Positions 46,460 through 57,889 of a DNA stretch of 64,000 bases are shown here, one piece after another. Below the pieces are notes generated by a model, which was not told where the DNA came from, did no database searches, and saw nothing but the letters and a program-made list of their open reading frames with translations. The translations under genes and the position numbers were made by a program. Within the stretch, counting starts at the first letter, position 1; every line of letters starts with the position of its first letter. Source of the DNA: Endomychus coccineus (lineage: Eukaryota > Arthropoda > Insecta > Coleoptera > Endomychidae); NCBI GenBank assembly GCA_958510875.1, contig OY294068.1:198920315-198984314 (forward strand). The letters run 5' to 3'.

Positions 46460-46725
46460 GTGGAAAACAGCGTACTGTAAAGTGCAGCTACAGTATTCAA
46501 TCTTCTCGCCGTAAGATGTCGCTTTGCTATGAAAACAAAATACTGTGGCCCATAGATGTAGGTATCTGTAGATACCAACGAATTCGGATATATCCGAGTT
46601 CGTTGGTAGATACCTACAGGTACCTACATCTATGAGCCACAGTATTTTGTTTCCATAGCGAAGTGACATCTTACGGCAAGAAGATTGAATACTGAAGCTG
46701 CGCTTTACAGTACGCTGTTTTCCAC
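46460..46725. repeat. Large near-perfect palindrome, 266 bp
   Basis: Arms 46460-46590 and 46591-46725 meet without a spacer at GGATA|TATCC. They differ by a few substitutions and small indels, e.g. GTGGCCCATAGATG against CATCTATGAGCCAC. Likely a fold-back MITE. The 153-codon open frame across it is a by-product. Confidence 0.8.
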
Positions 46726-47278
46726 GCTCCATCCATAGGAAAACTGTCTCTGTAATATCGCGCGAATTTTCATTCCAGTTAGGTATAGTATTATTTGTAG
46801 GATTGTAGGCTATCATATTATATACCATTTGTTTTCTACCAAAATACGAAAAATACCTAATAAAATTTTTTGAGTACGTAAGTACATAAAGTTTATTTCT
46901 CCTACTCCTGGAGGGGGGTCAGCACTTAACATCTGCTAGGGCTCTGATAATTTTATTTGAAATCTTATAATTTATCGGTAAGTTTCTGATATTTCTACCG
47001 TCAACGTCTGGCAGTGGCAACACACGGCGTTTGATGGATGATTGTGTCGATGCAGTTGACGATCTTTATAATATTAATTAAAAGATAAACCAGGAAACGT
47101 GCATTACTGATGAAAAATTATTGGTCGCTTTTCAAACTGATGATCTGTGATTGGTTGAATCGTAACCCACGATATCAGGCTTTCGCTACGCGGTTATTCT
47201 TACATTTGGGTTTTGATGAAACTTTGGCCAAAATACTGTTGGTTTAGCTTAACAGTGCCTCACTTTGGCTAAAGCTTG

Positions 47279-47287
47279 TATAAATAG
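47279..47287 (+). promoter_or_regulatory. Candidate TATA box (TATAAATAG)
   Basis: TATAAATAG is followed by ACTCAGAAG about 32 nt and ATCAGTT about 43 nt downstream, an arthropod-like initiator. No gene follows on the plus strand before Trf, which is convergent. It may be an LTR or a spurious match. Confidence 0.25.
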
Positions 47288-47432
47288 TGCCTTACTTTTG
47301 TTACACACTAACTCAGAAGAATCAGTTGAAAGTATTTAAGGTTTAGGAAAAGTCCTTCTTCAGTGAGGTATTTCAAAACATGAAGAATTATTTCATGATA
47401 AAATGAAACTATTCATTGCAATAGAAAAGTTT

Positions 47433-47438
47433 TTTATT
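47433..47438 (-). promoter_or_regulatory. Candidate poly(A) signal of Trf
   Basis: AATAAA on the minus strand about 100 nt beyond the Trf stop codon. Confidence 0.5.
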
Positions 47439-47539
47439 GAAAATCAGAATAAAGACATAAATGCATTCTCAAATATCATGGTACAACAGTAAAAATAAAT
47501 AACTTAATAACAATAATAAGACAATCCATGAAAATTAAT

Positions 47540-49170
47540 TTAGTTTTTTCTAAAACTTCTCAATATCGGATAGATATTGTCCAGGGCTTCTTTTATATCT
47601 GTCCTACTTTTGCCTCCAGTGAACACTATCTTCCCATTAACGAAAATTAGTAAAACTATTCTAGGTTTGATCATTCGATATATCAATCCTGGAAATAATT
47701 CTGGTTCATAACTGCAACAAATTCAAAAATTTACAATAACAAGCTTTAATACTTCTAAGTGTGAAATGTAAAGGTAAAGGTAAGGGCAAAAATTAAATAA
47801 AAGTTGGAAAATTTAAACTTTTCCCTTTGACAATTACGCGGGAGTCCCTCAGGGTTGCAGTTGGAACCTATCTTGTTTGTTGTAAACAACTTGTCTGGAT
47901 GAACTTGATTGTTTTTTTTTATATATTTTGCTTACTATTCAAAGCTTAAGATTTAAAATTACATTTTGATGAACTAACATTATTATAAAAAATAATAGAA
48001 GGTGGTACTATATCATGATATTTACTTAAATTCAGTACAAGCTTTCTAGAAAATTGGCATTTGTAGATGGTATTAAAATCGAAAAAATTGTTCTTTACTC
48101 AATTTTTTGATCAAATTGATCTTTGTTTTACTTTCTGTATGAATATATTTAATGCATTTTTGATAAATGTTTCATTAGATTTTGAAATCATTTATATAAA
48201 AAAATATTTAAAATCTAAATTAATGTTTGTTAAATTTAATGCAAGCATTATTTAAATTTTTTCATGATTATAATGCATTTTCAGTTCTTTTTTGGATTAG
48301 ACCTTACCTATTTATTAATAATAAATGAATAAATTTATGAGTACCGAATAAGAGAAATTATTTTATGAAATAAGTCAAAAAATATGACTTTCTGTAACTC
48401 AATATACTTACCTAATAACAGTAATGACTTATAATTTTTTCTTACCTACTAAATTGTCCATGCAATTGATTCAAATTTTCTAATTTGATTGGAAACCTTA
48501 AATCACAAGTTGCTACCAGGTTTTGAATGCGAAAATTATTAAAATGTATCTGAAAATAGATATATTTAGTAACATATTTCAATAGATTAAGAACTTACAT
48601 TGAATCCCAGTTTTTGAATGATCCGTGCAAACTTTTTGGCAGCCAAAAGGCTTTCTTGTTCGTTTCTACTGCCAGTGCATACGATTTTACCCGATCTGAA
48701 AATTAGGGCTGTTGTTCTCGGTTGCCTTATCCTCATGACAACTCCGTGGAATCTAGCAGGATTGTATTCTGAATTTCTTGTCCTTGCATTGATAACTGTC
48801 AATTCTAGAGTGGTATTCAGACAAACAGTTGATACACAATTTCTGTAAAACAATTAACTTACAATTGAAATACATTTCATGTAAAACTTACTGAATTGTG
48901 ATATTTGTGTGTGGATCTCCTGACACTGATCCCGGAGTTGCCACTATCATTTGTGAATTGGATAATTTTGGTGTAGAAGGTTGAGGCTAAAAATAAAACC
49001 TATGCAAATTTCCGCCAAGAAATTATCAAACTAATTCAATGTATTTGAATACCTACTAATTGATTACTGAGAGATGGTGCAGACCAATCTGGCGTTGGTA
49101 CTGCAGGAGTAAATTTGGCAGGGCTACTGAGCATAGCTCGTAAATACACATCGCTTTGTTTATTGTCCAT
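47540..49170 (-). CDS. Trf: TBP-related factor, TRF1 type
   Basis: Five exons on the minus strand: 49170-49057, 48986-48892, 48842-48599, 48549-48446 and 47711-47540, all GT-AG and in phase, giving 242 residues. Residues 1 to about 66 are a short Ser/Pro-rich tail starting [11 protein letters not shown]. The rest is the two-repeat TBP saddle. The DNA-inserting phenylalanines are kept: F101 (PARF) and F118 (ALIF) in repeat one, F192 (ELFPGL) and F209 (LLIF) in repeat two. Wording such as [28 protein letters not shown] and [14 protein letters not shown] matches, as I recall it, fly TRF1 better than TBP, and there is no polyglutamine tail. In Drosophila TRF1 replaces TBP in RNA polymerase III transcription; that role here is inference. 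An in-frame TAA upstream and no other ATG support the start. Introns are 70, 49, 49 and 734 bp. Confidence 0.9.
47825..47905 (+). pseudogene. Tiny RT fragment inside Trf intron 4
   Basis: Plus strand [10 protein letters not shown], then in a shifted frame [13 protein letters not shown]: the 'GVPQGS.L.P.LF..YINDL' catalytic-region motif of Jockey/CR1-type reverse transcriptases. Only about 25 codons remain. Confidence 0.5.
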
Positions 49171-50142
49171 ATTGTTAGAGAGCTTATTTTTTATTATCAG
49201 GGATTCACCATTCCTAATTTAAAGATAAGGGTATTACGACATTATGTCATCGTCATATTATCCCTTAGCGTTAGCATAACATAAATGCCATAATGTGGGA
49301 TAACGTAACATTCACAGTAACCTGTACCCCAAAACTGAATGATTTGCTGAGGTTTTGACATTGAGACTTAACCAAGAAAATTACTTTCATTACTCTATGG
49401 TAGAACAGTGGTAGTCTATGCTCGTAATACTCAGTGAAAGTGACGATGGATATGGAGAGGAAATGTGGAATAATCAGACAAAATGTAATTACTTCCTGTA
49501 ATAAGCTGTTCTATTTAGAAATATAGAATGCTCTTTCTCATATTCGCCGGAATCTAGGTTCATAGAAACAACAATATCACTATAAATAAGAAACCATCAC
49601 CCGTATCCACTGAAAATAACTATTAAAGTACTGAGGCCCTTTCAGCTACCAAATAGTCATTATCAGAGTAAAATAGTTCACTGAACTATTTCATAGTTTA
49701 TTGGAAACAATATATTTGAGAATTCTATAGGCTTTAGAACGTTTGAATTCATTTAAAGCTCATACAAACCATCCAAACTATCAACAATAGGTGATTTTTA
49801 ATTCTGTGCGTCTCATAATACATAGAATTAGAATATCTTTTTGTATTTTTAAACATAAAATTTTTTTAACCTTTCAAAGATTTCTATGGTGTAAATAGTT
49901 AAGAAATACTGTAGTGTATTTACGTTATCAACAATATAATAATGATGAGATAATTCATGTTTTTTTTTTAATTTCTAGCGTCATCAGTAATTTTTGTTTG
50001 CTTAGAATCGTTTTTGAACCAATCCTATTTACAAGCAACAGCTGTCTAGCGAATATGGTAATCTTCCCTAATATTCGCAATTATTCGAACAAACTCCGTA
50101 TGGTATCTTTTTCAATTAAACTTTGACCTGTGAAATCACAAG
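49171..50142. promoter_or_regulatory. Intergenic region between divergent Trf and ETFRF1
   Basis: 972 bp between two opposite start codons, so it must hold both promoters. No TATA box is obvious for either. It also holds a PLE-tail fragment with a hammerhead motif at 49618-49678, nearer ETFRF1. Confidence 0.4.
49618..49678 (-). ncRNA. Hammerhead motif, family B, extended helix I
   Basis: Minus strand: AACTAT, TT, TACT, then CTGATAA (one change from CTGATGA), helix II GACTAT-TTG-GTAGCT, GAAAG, GGCCTC, then AGTA, CTTTA, ATAGTT. The outer strands pair in two blocks (UACU:AGUA and AACUAU:AUAGUU) with an internal loop between, as natural hammerheads use for loop contacts. The G-to-A change in the core probably reduces or abolishes cleavage. 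Confidence 0.6.
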
Positions 50143-50440
50143 ATGTCGCAGAGAAATAAAGTTAAAGATTTGTATAGAACGGTAAGGTTTTTGAAACTCT
50201 TTTCATCAACAATTAGTTTATGGAGATATATTTCAGCTGTTACATCTAGGAAAAGATTACCCATCTGGATTTGAATTTTTCCGCACTAGACTTCATAAGG
50301 TATTTATGAAAAACAAGGACGAAAGCAATCCTGAAAATATCCAGAAGCTGATTGTTCATGGAGAGTATGTAGTTAAGGAATTGGAAGCTTTATATATGCT
50401 GAAAAAGTATCGAACTTTGAAGAGAAGATATAACTATTAG
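50143..50440 (+). CDS. ETFRF1: Electron transfer flavoprotein regulatory factor 1 (LYRM5)
   Basis: Two exons, 50143-50181 and 50237-50440, around a 55-bp intron, encode 80 residues. The sequence [28 protein letters not shown] continues through [19 protein letters not shown] to [18 protein letters not shown]. It matches the LYR-motif family, with LYR at residues 10-12, and is closest in memory to human ETFRF1/LYRM5 (LYKNLLYLGRDYP ... ELEALYFLRKYRAMKQRY), at near-full length. The human protein is mitochondrial and strips FAD from the electron transfer flavoprotein; the same role here is inferred. An in-frame TGA lies 12 nt before the ATG, which fixes the start. AATAAA at 50475-50480 is a likely poly(A) signal. 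Confidence 0.93.
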
Positions 50441-50474
50441 ATTCCTTGCTCATGTTTAGATTGTGATTGTTTGA

Positions 50475-50480
50475 AATAAA
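50475..50480 (+). promoter_or_regulatory. Poly(A) signal of ETFRF1
   Basis: AATAAA 35 nt after the stop codon. Confidence 0.6.
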
Positions 50481-50864
50481 TTACAATTAGATTTCTAATT
50501 ATATGGAATAATTTTACAAAATGCCTTAATTACAAATAAAACTTTGCCACTAGATGATTAAATAACTATAAAGTATGAACCAAGAAGACTAAATGAAACC
50601 TGAGAACTGTAGTAAATTTCACATTGAGCTGTGCCTATTTTGTTGAATAAATGTTGTGATTGATAAATTGTATAATTTTGTTGAACCTAAGTTCACTCAT
50701 ATCCTTTTTCAATAAGTTTATGTTCAATTCAATTATAAACATACAACATGAACAGGTTATTTGAACATTGTTTTGAGCATAGTCAAAATATACTTTGACT
50801 ATGGTTTTGAGTACTCAAATTCATATGAACATTCTGCTGCCAACTTTGTATTGATAGCTGCAAC

Positions 50865-51700
50865 AGAATCCACAAGACTTACTAATTTTGTTACAGATCC
50901 CGTTAGAAGGGAAATTTCAAAAATAGGTATTTCACTGCCATCTGTGTCCAAGTTGTGAATCTTACAGAGCGCTCTACTTTCGTCGTGTTACAGGTTTCTC
51001 ATCACAGAATATTCAGAATCTGAAAAATGAGCTGTTAGTTATGATTGTATTAGCCATAGCATATTTGAACGGGGTTTTCAAGTGTCTTACTCTCTGAAAA
51101 TAACTAATGAGCTCAAGAGTTGTACCAGCTTATTTTACTGCCATCTCTAGTCAAATAGTTTCAACTATGATCGTGTTAGTTAGTTACGCTTTCTATCGAT
51201 ACATCCTTCAAATGTCGAATAGGAGATGACGGTGACGTTATATCGTTAGCTACAGCACATATTAACCTTGATCGTATTTTAGATTGAACTCATAATAATT
51301 TTGTTACAGATTGCGTTCCAAAATACTTTCAAATGAATGTTTCAGTGTCATCTGTGTTCAAGGGGTTCAACTGTGAATCCTATAGATCGTTCTATTCTCA
51401 TCATGTTACAGGTTTCTCTTCAAAGATATTCCAGATGTGAAAAATGAACTGTTAGTTACAATTGCATTGCCATAGTATACGTGGACGGTTGTTCAGGTAT
51501 AATATCCCCTGAAAATAGCTTATTAGCTCAAGAGTGTTACCAGAACATTTTACTCTCATCTGTAGTCAAGTAGTTTCCATGAATCTTACAGACCGTGCTA
51601 GTTAGTTACAGTTTTTATTTCGATACATCTTTCAGATGCCGAATAAAAGATGTAGGTAGCGTTAGTATTAACTACGTCACAGATAACTTTGGTCGTATTG
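50865..51700. repeat. Tandem duplication, two ~417-bp units
   Basis: Unit one (about 50865-51285) and unit two (about 51286-51700) share AATTTTGTTACAGAT, CATCTGTGTYCAAG, GTTACAGGTTTCTC (50988, 51405), GAAAAATGARCTGTTAGTTA and TCGATACATC in the same order. Divergence is moderate with several small indels. No coding frame is conserved between the copies. Confidence 0.7.
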
Positions 51701-51823
51701 GCATCTGAGCTTTAATTTTCATGATATAGAAACTTTATTTGTCGCTGGAATATTAATATTATGATTGTCAGACAATATTTTTGGTCAACGATTAAAATAT
51801 ATTTTAAATAATGGTTTGGTGTA

Positions 51824-52091
51824 AGGCCACGGTCGTATATACAGGCTGGAAACTCTATGTGTGATATGAGTCTCTTACATGTCGCCAAACTAGTAGTCCC
51901 TCGCTCAGCCACCAGCTGGCGCATGGATCGAAGTATGTTGTCAGGAAGTCAGAATTAGGCGCCATATCGTTCAAACACGGTCGTATACGTGCCAGAGTAC
52001 ATCCCTCGACTCATGCGCCTCTCTTTTGGTACTATGCAACAGATAGGAAACAGCCTCGAGTTTCCAGATCTGTATATACGACCGTGGTCTA
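51824..52091. mobile_element. MITE with ~30-bp TIRs
   Basis: Left CCACGGTCGTATATACAG..CTGGAAACTC and the complement of the right end agree over about 30 bp with a 2-nt difference. GGTGTA flanks both sides (51818-51823 and 52092-52097), a possible target duplication. A third ACGGTCGTATACG lies inside near 51976. No coding capacity. Confidence 0.65.
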
Positions 52092-52099
52092 GGTGTATC

Positions 52100-55000
52100 T
52101 AACATAATTTTGACTTTGGGAGAGAAAGAAAACATTTTTGTTCAATAGAATTTACTTCATAACCAGAAAGAAACTGACAAAGTAAAGCGAGCATCGTATT
52201 AGTCGTAATCTTACATTATTGATGTTTGAAGCTAAGGATTCTATGGTCTAAAATAATGAAATGATCAACAGGACCAGTGATATGATTTATTTTGTCTACT
52301 TAACAAGAGCAAGGATGCCACATTTCTTTAATTTTACAATATATTATATAATATTATCATACTTATTGTTCTTTATGTAACATTGAAAAAATCAACTCTC
52401 CAACATAACAAAGTGCTAACAGGCTACACTGTAGGAATAGTCAAAGCCGCTTGTGGTCTATATAAGATGAACTGAAAACTGAATCGGTGAACGAGTTCAA
52501 CTCGTTCAACTCTAAAACTATATCTAATTACGATCCCTAATATATTACAAGTTAAATGTACTGATCTCCTCGTGCTTAGTGGTCAAAATATACAAAATTA
52601 AAACAAATTATATTTACATACATGACTTTTTCGAATATTCCAAGTATTTTGTACATCACAATAATTAATTAAAGTATGCTAAGAATTCTACAAATATTCT
52701 TTAGATATCTGCATTATCCAAAAACATAACCTTTTTCATTATCTGTTTGGTCGTAACAATCTATTGTTTTACAGCTTAAGATCAATCGATATAATAGACC
52801 AAATTTGTAATTACTCGCGCGAAATGAGTTTCATTTGTATAAGCCGGATTTTTCGCGAATGCTGACGTTCAAATTACTGTGAATATTCAAAATAACATAG
52901 CCCAACATCATTTTATTCATCACAACATGTTTTAAAATGCCATCGATTTCACGTTAGTCTAATAAATATGATAAAGCTAGAGTGCAATTTCATTCTAAAT
53001 GATTCATTGGGCCCGTATAATGGTATTGGAGGTAGGGTAACATTTATTAAGGGGCCATCAATTCTTTTATAAGTCAGTATACACAACATTTGAACATTAT
53101 TTATACGTATATACATAAAAAAGGAAGAACCTCGTAAGACGATTCAAACGGATGAGTATTATCTAAAACTTAATAAAAACATTAGTTATGAGTATTTTAA
53201 CAAATTGCAGATTTACACGACAAGCACAAAGTTTAATAATTAGTGTGTTTTTTTGAAGTTTGGAGCTGATATAATATCACATTTGTCTGAATATTGGACA
53301 GAAATGATTAATGTAATGATATGAATAATTTCAAAACAGTTCACGGTTATGAAAGCTACTTTTACATCAACATTAATAAAAAGAATGGGAAAGAATATAA
53401 TAGAAATATCATACAATTAACATTATGCATGTGATATTATATTTGTCGATATTTTAAATTTATAAAACCATCGAATCTTATTACTAATTTCAAACGTTTT
53501 ACTTATAATAATTGGAATGAATTCTTAAAATTAATCTGAATTTATGTTTGACTACGAAATGATAACTCATTCTATTTTAATGTTACAAAAAGTTAATATT
53601 TCTAAGTATTCCTCTGAATGGTTGAAACGCCCTTGTATAGAGGATGTATTATTAATAGTCGATATACGGCGAAAACTGACGAAAGGTGGGAAATGGTTAA
53701 GAATGGTATTGATTTTAAATGTTGAGCGAAACATATTATCGAAAAAGTGCTTCACAGGATGACCTGGTGAAGCAACTGTAAACTCTAAGCGTAATCATCA
53801 TCTGTAAGCCTAAACTCAAAATCCATGTACGTGAATACGGTCTTGGGGAAAAGTCGATGAAAGTGACATAGGCAACGTATGGTAAAGAGGTGCAGTGCAG
53901 CGGCGCGCCAAATCCCACATTATTGAGATTATTACCCTATATAGCGGTCTTTTCGAATGAGTTATTAGCAATAATTGTCAATAAATAGTTATTAACGTGC
54001 AAATTTGCATTTTACCCAATTCTTCGAACATATTAGCTAATAAAAAATAATTATGGAGCCTCATCTCAAGATTGGCTTGTTTTGTATTGTCATATAAGAT
54101 TTTTAAAAACTATAAACATGTAACTATAAATTTAAAGTTGCTTGAATTTTATTTTCTTTAATTTCTTTGAATTAATTTCATTGCGGCCACATCTATGATA
54201 AAATTTTGTCATTCATTTTTCTAATACCTTGAACATAATGGATATAATACATATTTAATTATGTTTATGTCAATACGTTTCAGTATAATCCAAAATCTGC
54301 GCTATTCACAATCTTCATCGATAAAAAAACTAACACAAGTTTTAAGATAGGTATAGGTATATGTTTTATGTTGAAATATTCGGAAATGAATTAATATATT
54401 GGAAAACACTAATTTCAGGTACAGTGGACCTCCAACAAAATTACCTTAAAAATTATTGTAGGAGTCGAAAAAAGATTGGGATGTTATATTTAAAATAATG
54501 AAGTCATGGTTAATTTCTGGTACAACCGGAAATTCCACCATTTTCAAAATATCTTCATTCAATAGAGTCCTTCGAGTCTACAATCAACTTTTCAGATCTG
54601 TAGCAGTAACTCCACGTACAGGTTGTGCCTTGGAAGTGTTATTTATTTGTCAAACTGATTATTAAATACTTCTAATAAATGGTCAAAAAAGGTCTCCTTC
54701 TATACATATTGACAATTGATTCACTCTCGTTTACGGAACATCTAAGTCGCGAAATTTTTTTTTTTTACTTTCAACATTGTACTCATTTCCAGAACCATTT
54801 CATATTGCTCTCAACAATTTCCTACCCGGTCATGTATTTACCAATCGGAACGCCGAAATTCTGAGTATAAATATAATTCAATATAAAATATGGTTAATCT
54901 AAATCTTATGAACTTCATTGGATGAATAATTTTATGAAACGTATTATGAAAAAAATATTTGTGCAACATATATTCTGATTATATTTTATATTTAGATTCG

Positions 55001-55380
55001 GTACAAATTCATACGTAATCGTATTTTTCTTTCTATCAGCTATTAAATATTTTAATCTATTGTCTTCATCTAATATTTCAATTATCAGAACGGGATCACA
55101 TACAGATTGAACATGATCATTTCAAATTATTTTTCAATTAACATATTACAATAAGTAAATAATACAAAAACATTTATTATACAACTATGTAGTATTATTT
55201 TAAGGAACGTATTGTGCTTTGGGATTTGAACTAAGAACTTGAATAATTAAATGTGACTGTTTTTATTTCTAAATTTCCATACTAGGATACCATTTATTAT
55301 ATTAGTTATTTATTATTGCAGAGAATAAGCAATTTTCCTATTTTTAACGATGTTTACAAATATAGTAATTCAAATCCTGA
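52100..55380. other. Long AT-rich gene-poor stretch
   Basis: About 3.3 kb without motif-bearing frames, RNA genes or recognisable transposon ends. Small open frames (53544-53762, 53567-53755) overlap on opposite strands and look random. Confidence 0.4.
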
Positions 55381-55399
55381 TTATAGTTTCAACAATAGC

Positions 55400-55515
55400 G
55401 AGTCATCTTCATTAGTATCGTTTGAAGATGACATGCTAGTGTCGAAACTGAAGTCACGATTTGTACCTTAACATATGTGATAAAAAATAAACTAAAAGAG
55501 TTTTATTTTATTATT
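55400..55515 (+). repeat. PLE-like tail repeat, copy 1
   Basis: Shares ATGACAYGCTAGTGTCGAAA, then ATATGTGATAAAAAA and TTTTATTKTATTA with 59005-59090. Placed with PLE tails because of the hammerhead motif. Confidence 0.55.
55417..55460 (+). ncRNA. Hammerhead motif, family E, all helices present
   Basis: Helix I ATCGT, then TTGAAGA (C3 changed to T), T, helix II GACA-TGCTAG-TGTC (4 perfect pairs), GAAAC, TGAA loop, GTC, then ACGAT, exactly complementary to the first strand (5 pairs). Helix III is AC:GT with a 4-nt loop. Only the first core C is wrong. It sits in a repeat shared with 59005-59090. Confidence 0.6.
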
Positions 55516-56560
55516 TAAATATAATAGGTACGTACGTATTCTCTTTCCGATGAACAGAATCAAATCTATTTAAAAAAATGCAATTAAATATAATTGGGTT
55601 TGATAAGAAGTTTCTAGGTTCCTTATATTATGGTTCAACTTAGTAGATTTTGAATATTTTCATCTCCAACGATATCGATAAAATTGTTTATAATTAATTT
55701 AATAATGATTTACAATCCCAAAAGACAAATGTACCTCATAACATAACCATATGGACATTCGATATATTTTAAATGTTTGGAAGAATAATATCTATTTACA
55801 TGTTGTCCGTAAAATTATCAATAAATTCCGAAATGTTACGTTTAGAAAAATTATTACTAATTAATTACTGATATTTCTTCAGATTGGAAACTGTGTTGTG
55901 GTTACATTGAACCAAAAAAAGTCTCTGAGTATTGTTAGTTGAACGTAGGATTCCCTTTGTAACAACGACAATGACATATCATCGTCATTATTATACAGTG
56001 TGTTCTTTTTAATTGCACACAATTTCGTATCTCTCAGTATATTTTCAACTATGTGTTCTCATTTGAGCGAAAAAGTACAATAGAGACATCGTGTTACAAA
56101 TCAAGCATTATGTTTGATTTTACCGCATGAAAAATCGAAAAAATCGTCTGTTTTATTGAATATGCAACTTCTGAGACATACATATTTGTATTCAATTGAA
56201 AACGGACACGCCTGACGTTCCATCACATTCTAATCAATATTACTTAAAATTCCTAATTAAGCTTATTGCCTTCTAACTTCGATTCAGATTTTCAACACAT
56301 TATCATAGAATTTAGAGTTAATATTGCTTTGTGTTAATTACACAAATAATTTATTGTTTAACAGCTTAGCATTTTCAGGGATTTTTTAATATTATTTTAC
56401 AGATTCTCCACACATTTCATTAAAGTTTTTTAATAGTTACTTGATTTGTATTCATCAAATTATTAACTGCGGGAAAAAAATGTTGTCCATAATATTTGTT
56501 TGTCGCTTTGAATCCAAAAAGAATCACATATCAAATAATATCTCTGGAAAGATGTTATAT
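55516..56560. other. AT-rich stretch, nothing recognised
   Basis: No motif-bearing frame or repeat end identified. Confidence 0.4.
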
Positions 56561-56567
56561 ATAAATT

Positions 56568-57380
56568 CTCGGAAAATAGGTCACACTAACACACATGCTT
56601 ATTATTTTCGTCTTTACGTCATCAGAAGGTGTATCACTGTCCAAGCCGGAATTCTTTAAACTAATTGTATCAAGCACAAAGCGTTCTTATCGGAATCTGT
56701 AAGCAATATTTACAAAACAGAAAGTTAGAAAATTCCACCGCCCTTGCTAACCATTGATTATAACCTTCAATTCTATTACAAAAATGTTGATAGTTTAACT
56801 AAGGAAATCAATTGTTATAAAATATTTATCCTGGAGATGATTCACATAAAACGTGACTCTAAGTCTGTAGATCATAGAACAGACGTTCAGTCATCGAGTC
56901 ATATTTATACTAATTTAATCAATTAAAACCATTTCAAAATCCTACTTAAGTCCTTATAATGATAAAAGTATATTTTAGACAGAATGCTGAAATAACAATA
57001 TTTTTAGTAAGGACTGGCAACCTTTTCCTATTACTTCATAAATCTTTAACGTCTGCTTCGAAAGTGAATACTTCAGCTTATCATAGTTTGGTTTCAGTCT
57101 TATACAAACATTGCATGACATGACTTCTATTATTGCTATGTAATGGCTTCTTGATACATATTCATATATTTAAAACATTATGGCGTTATAATTTCGAATA
57201 CTTGTGTTTCTGTTCGTTTCGACGACGTGGGCATTTTCAATTACAATTAATACGATAAGGAAGCTTTGTGCTTGATACAATTAGTTTTAATAAATCCCGT
57301 TTTAGACAGTGATAAGTCTTGTGATGATGGTCGTATGTGTTAATGTGACCCATTTCCCGAGAATTTATATATAATTCATA
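56568..57380. mobile_element. PLE fragment bracketed by inverted tail repeats
   Basis: 56568-56700 and 57240-57380 are inverted copies of the same tail (also at 13989-14155). The right one extends to about 57000 with homology to 14155-14380. Between them, 56725-56930 encodes the PLE C-terminal segment (YYKNVDSLTKEINCYK, SKSVDHRTDVQS), as at 32195-32425. Family A hammerhead remnants occur in both tails: 56609-56632 (core deleted) and 57314-57336 (GTGATGA, no GAAA). Confidence 0.65.
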
Positions 57381-57889
57381 CCTGGGTCAAGAATCATTCA
57401 ATCACATCGATTTGCGGTTTTTTCGAACCGAATATTTTAATTTGCTATAATTTTTCTACACGCACTAAGACGATTTTATACAAAATACTAGAAACTGTTA
57501 ACATTTTTATTTTGTATTCGTTGAAGGCAAACATGAGTAACCTATTAATTAACAAACAATTTCGAAATAGTAATTCACTCTAGACCTACAACGGATTCGG
57601 TTATTTAGGTTACTCAGAAAGAAGTTTGTTAGATATTATAATAAATTTTATAAAATATGACATCTATGATGTTACAAATATACACTTAAAAATAATCATT
57701 TGGTATATTTTATATCATAAATTATCCTTCTTCGTCGCATTCAATTTTTTTCACCCACCTGAAAAGAAACTGAAATTTACACTCTACGATAATGGATACA
57801 CTTTCGATTTTTTTAAATTTCCTTTTGAGCGAAGAAGTTGTGGTTATTGGTCGCTACAATGATATGACATCATTTCTTTTATTGAAATT

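Noticed and set aside
46367..46828. 153-codon open frame on the minus strand
   Set aside because: It runs through both arms of the palindrome, so it reads the same DNA forward and backward; no motif.
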